Assembly: GCA_031279895.1 (NCBI GenBank)
Contig: JAITHR010000271.1
Span: 1 to 8,373, forward strand
Length of the DNA: 8,373 bases
Source: Spirochaetaceae bacterium
Lineage (GTDB): Bacteria > Spirochaetota > Spirochaetia > Treponematales > Breznakiellaceae
Direction: 5' to 3'
This document shows, one piece after another, positions 7,345 to 8,373 of this stretch (the stretch's first letter is position 1; the number at the start of each line of letters is the position of its first letter). Under the pieces are notes generated by a model. The model made no database searches. It had not been told where the DNA came from and worked only from the letters and a program-made list of their open reading frames with translations. A program made the position numbers and the translations under genes.

Positions 7345-7374
7345 ATCCTACCATAAGACTCCGCGCCATAGCAA
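7345..7374 (-). promoter_or_regulatory. Possible sigma-70-type promoter for yajC-secDF
   Basis: On the minus strand, TTGCTA (7369-7374) and TAGGAT (7345-7350) are separated by 18 bases, about 65 bases before the yajC start. Each box matches four of six consensus bases. It is the best pair I see upstream of the operon and ends before the first dispersed repeat begins. The call rests on consensus matching only. Confidence 0.25.
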
Positions 7375-7401
7375 CCCCCGCCGGCGGCGCCGGAGGCACA
7401 G

Positions 7402-7518
7402 CATGGCCGCCGGTTGTTTCAAAGTGGTGCAACACCGTGTCCGGTGAGCAAATCAGTGCTGTTGAGGCGCGGCTACGCTTCGCGCCGTCTCCGGCGGTTT
7501 GAGAGCCGTGCGTTGTCG
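7402..7518 (+). repeat. Dispersed repeat, copy B (right flank)
   Basis: It begins CATGGCCGCC and ends near GTGCGTTGTCG. Positions 7413-7443 match 7907-7937 (copy C) at 30 of 31 bases, and 7465-7496 is identical to the reverse complement of 94-125 (copy A). The middle stretch (about 7444-7464) differs from A and C, which agree with each other there. The copies are therefore mosaics of conserved and replaced segments. Confidence 0.85.
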
Positions 7519-7611
7519 CAGCCTCCGGCTGTTTCATAAGCTTCCCGATCCCGCGGCAAAGCAGTCAACGCCCGCTTTGAGGCGCGGGGCATGAAGCCGC
7601 TACCGGCGGGT

Positions 7612-7633
7612 TTGGGGGACCCGGTTCCCCCAA
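7612..7633. repeat. Hairpin, 8-bp stem
   Basis: TTGGGGGA and TCCCCCAA flank a 6-base loop (CCCGGT). It is a strong stem but has no T-run on either strand, so it is not a standard terminator. Confidence 0.7.
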
Positions 7634-7642
7634 CTGCCGGCA

Positions 7643-7668
7643 CCGACGGTTTTAAACGGCTTCCTGTG
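7643..7668. repeat. 26-bp perfect inverted repeat, left arm
   Basis: This segment is the exact reverse complement of 8052-8077, 383 bases away. Its core is GTTTTAAACGGCTTCCTGTG. The two arms enclose the 18-bp palindrome and repeat copy C. Confidence 0.85.
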
Positions 7669-7746
7669 CACCGCGGCAAAGCCGGACTGTCAGCTGACCG
7701 TCATTGTTCGGAGCGCGGCGCAAGACGCTTATGGAACAGCCGGAGG

Positions 7747-7767
7747 CGGTTTTAACCCGTAAAACCG
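7747..7767. repeat. Hairpin, 8-bp stem
   Basis: CGGTTTTA and TAAAACCG flank the 5-base loop ACCCG. The arm TAAAACCG also occurs alone at about 8128-8135 and 8169-8176, so it is one of the recurring modules of this region. Confidence 0.7.
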
Positions 7768-7844
7768 TGGTTTCAGCGCGAAATCCCTGCGAAACGCGGT
7801 GTTGTTGAGACGTATTTTCAGGGCTACCCGCCGGCGTTTGAAGG

Positions 7845-7862
7845 CTAAACGCTAGCGTTTAG
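7845..7862. repeat. 18-bp perfect palindrome
   Basis: CTAAACGCTAGCGTTTAG is its own reverse complement. It is flanked by direct copies of CTACCCGCCG (7824-7833 and 7866-7875). Possible roles are a dyad binding site or the scar of an inserted module; nothing distinguishes these. Confidence 0.8.
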
Positions 7863-7895
7863 AGTCTACCCGCCGCCGTCTCCGACGGCTTCAAA

Positions 7896-8018
7896 CATGG
7901 CCGCGTGTTGTTTCAGAGTGGTGCAACACCGTGTCCGTTTACTTCACTGTTTGCTGCCCAGGCGCGGCTACGCTTCGCGCAACGGCGGTTGGTTTGGGAA
8001 CCATGCGTTGTTGTGCGG
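7896..8018 (+). repeat. Dispersed repeat, copy C (right flank)
   Basis: It begins CATGGCCGCG and ends near ATGCGTTGTTGTGCGG. Positions 7921-7980 are 58/60 identical to the reverse complement of copy A (105-164). After 7980 it diverges: where A and B have CGTCTCCGGCG, this copy has AACGGCGGTTGG. It has no coding capacity I would support. The weak open frames across it are an effect of its GC-rich, stop-poor composition. Confidence 0.85.
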
Positions 8019-8051
8019 CTGTCAGCAGTCGTTGACCGCTTCGGGGCGCTA

Positions 8052-8077
8052 CACAGGAAGCCGTTTAAAACCGTCGG
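8052..8077. repeat. 26-bp perfect inverted repeat, right arm
   Basis: Reverse complement of 7643-7668 without a mismatch. It begins CACAGGAAGCCG and runs directly into a CCGTCGGAGACGG module (8071-8083). Confidence 0.85.
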
Positions 8078-8134
8078 AGACGGGCCGGAGGCTGTGAAAC
8101 CGCCGGCGGCGGGCCGGAGGCTGCCGGTAAAACC

Positions 8135-8164
8135 GGTGTTTCGGGGTGTTTCGGGGTGTTTCGG
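8135..8164. repeat. 10-bp tandem repeat, three perfect units
   Basis: GGTGTTTCGG occurs three times head to tail without a mismatch. It lies between two TAAAACCG modules and shortly before the 21-bp array. Confidence 0.9.
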
Positions 8165-8193
8165 GAGGTAAAACCGTATTATCAGCGGGGTAA

Positions 8194-8373
8194 TCAGAAT
8201 GAAAGGGGCGGCTGCCCGCCGGCGGCGGGTGGCACAAAAGGTATACCTTTTGTCCTGAAAGGTATACCTTTTGTCCTGAAAGGTATACCTTTTGTCCTGA
8301 AAGGTATACCTTTTGTCGTAAAAGGTATACCTTTTGTCGTAAAAGGTATACCTTTTGTCGTAAAAGGTATACC
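8194..8373 (-). other. Open frame entering from the right edge through the tandem array, coding status unknown
   Basis: On the minus strand one frame is open from the window edge through the array, reading GIPFTTK and then GIPFRTK heptads. It leaves the array as GIPFVPPAAGGQPPLSF and stops at 8194-8196. If a gene lies to the right, this could be its repetitive C-terminus. An equally good explanation is a noncoding array whose 21-base period happens to lack stops. Nothing in the window decides between them. Confidence 0.15.
8240..8373. repeat. 21-bp tandem array with palindromic core, seven units, open at the edge
   Basis: GGTATACC starts at 8240, 8261, 8282, 8303, 8324, 8345 and 8366, a strict 21-base period. 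The linker is TTTTGTCCTGAAA after units 1-3 and TTTTGTCGTAAAA after units 4-6. The last three complete junctions carry the full 16-bp palindrome AAAAGGTATACCTTTT. The array continues beyond the window. Because 21 is a multiple of three, five of the six frames through it are open. On the plus strand these read (GIPFVLK/GIPFVVK) and (RYTFCPE/RYTFCRK). I see no start codon with a ribosome binding site feeding either frame. Confidence 0.95.

Larger units (their letters stand above)
7305..8239. other. Repeat-rich intergenic region, no convincing gene
   Basis: About 930 bases without a gene. Besides repeat copies B and C it is built from short GC-rich hairpin modules that recur in both orientations. 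CCGTCGGAGACGG (5-bp stem, GGA loop) occurs at 8071-8083 and, as its reverse complement, at 7876-7888; it is also present on the left flank at 81-93. GCCGGAGGC occurs at 8084-8092 and 8113-8121. The short open frames here (for example 7316-7537 minus, 7897-8097 plus) simply translate these repeats and have no ribosome binding sites or recognisable domains. I found no tRNA or other RNA gene by eye. Confidence 0.7.

Noticed and set aside
7316..7679. Minus-strand open frames at 7316-7537 and 7473-7679
   Set aside because: They translate the dispersed repeat and hairpin modules, lack ribosome binding sites and show no domain.
7897..8237. Open frames at 7897-8097, 7905-8171 (plus) and 8049-8237 (minus)
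   Set aside because: They run through repeat copy C and GC-rich modules. Several overlapping open frames on both strands are expected from stop-poor composition.
8199..8257. Short plus-strand frame from ATG at 8199 into the array
   Set aside because: It is only about 19 codons, Arg/Ala-rich, has no clear ribosome binding site and stops within the first array unit.
8240..8373. CRISPR array
   Set aside because: The period is 21 bases and the linkers are near-identical. There are no unique spacers of usual length and no cas genes nearby.

Overview
The window carries one block of seven minus-strand genes (about 256-7280) of a spirochaete-like bacterium. I lean towards a Treponema relative of the termite-gut or rumen type. 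Reasons: the yajC-secD-secF order, a spirochaete-style relaxed lipobox on the last gene, and the C-terminal domain of that lipoprotein, which resembles an LpoB/CsgG-like lipoprotein family I associate with treponemes. The genus is an inference from memory of these families; no marker here proves it.

Layout in transcription order (right to left). yajC (6753-7280), secD (5002-6756) and secF (4070-5002) form a tightly coupled Sec-accessory operon: yajC/secD overlap by 4 bases (ATGA) and secD/secF by 1 base (TAATG). ispH (3185-4063) starts 6 bases after secF, in the same frame, with a GTG start. hemL (1846-3123) follows after 61 bases, then a small CbiX/SirB-type chelatase (1402-1806), then an ankyrin-repeat lipoprotein (256-1350). 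A short hairpin plus T-run (235-251) just beyond the last stop is the likely end of the transcript. The upstream genes support protein export. ispH is the last step of the MEP isoprenoid pathway. hemL and the chelatase are early and middle steps towards siroheme or corrinoids. The last gene is an envelope protein, possibly acting on peptidoglycan synthesis or as a scaffold.

Both flanks (1-255 and 7305-8373) lack convincing genes. They are a mosaic of GC-rich hairpin modules and repeats. Three copies of a roughly 120-130 bp dispersed repeat sit there: one at 61-189 and two in the opposite orientation at 7402-7518 and 7896-8018, so the gene block is bracketed by inverted copies. The right edge holds seven copies of a 21-bp tandem repeat with a 16-bp palindromic core; the array runs out of the window.

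The coding part is mostly housekeeping. The parts worth a second look are the repeat families, the palindromic tandem array, the ankyrin/LpoB-like domain combination, the long charged tail of YajC, and the unusual starts of ispH and hemL.
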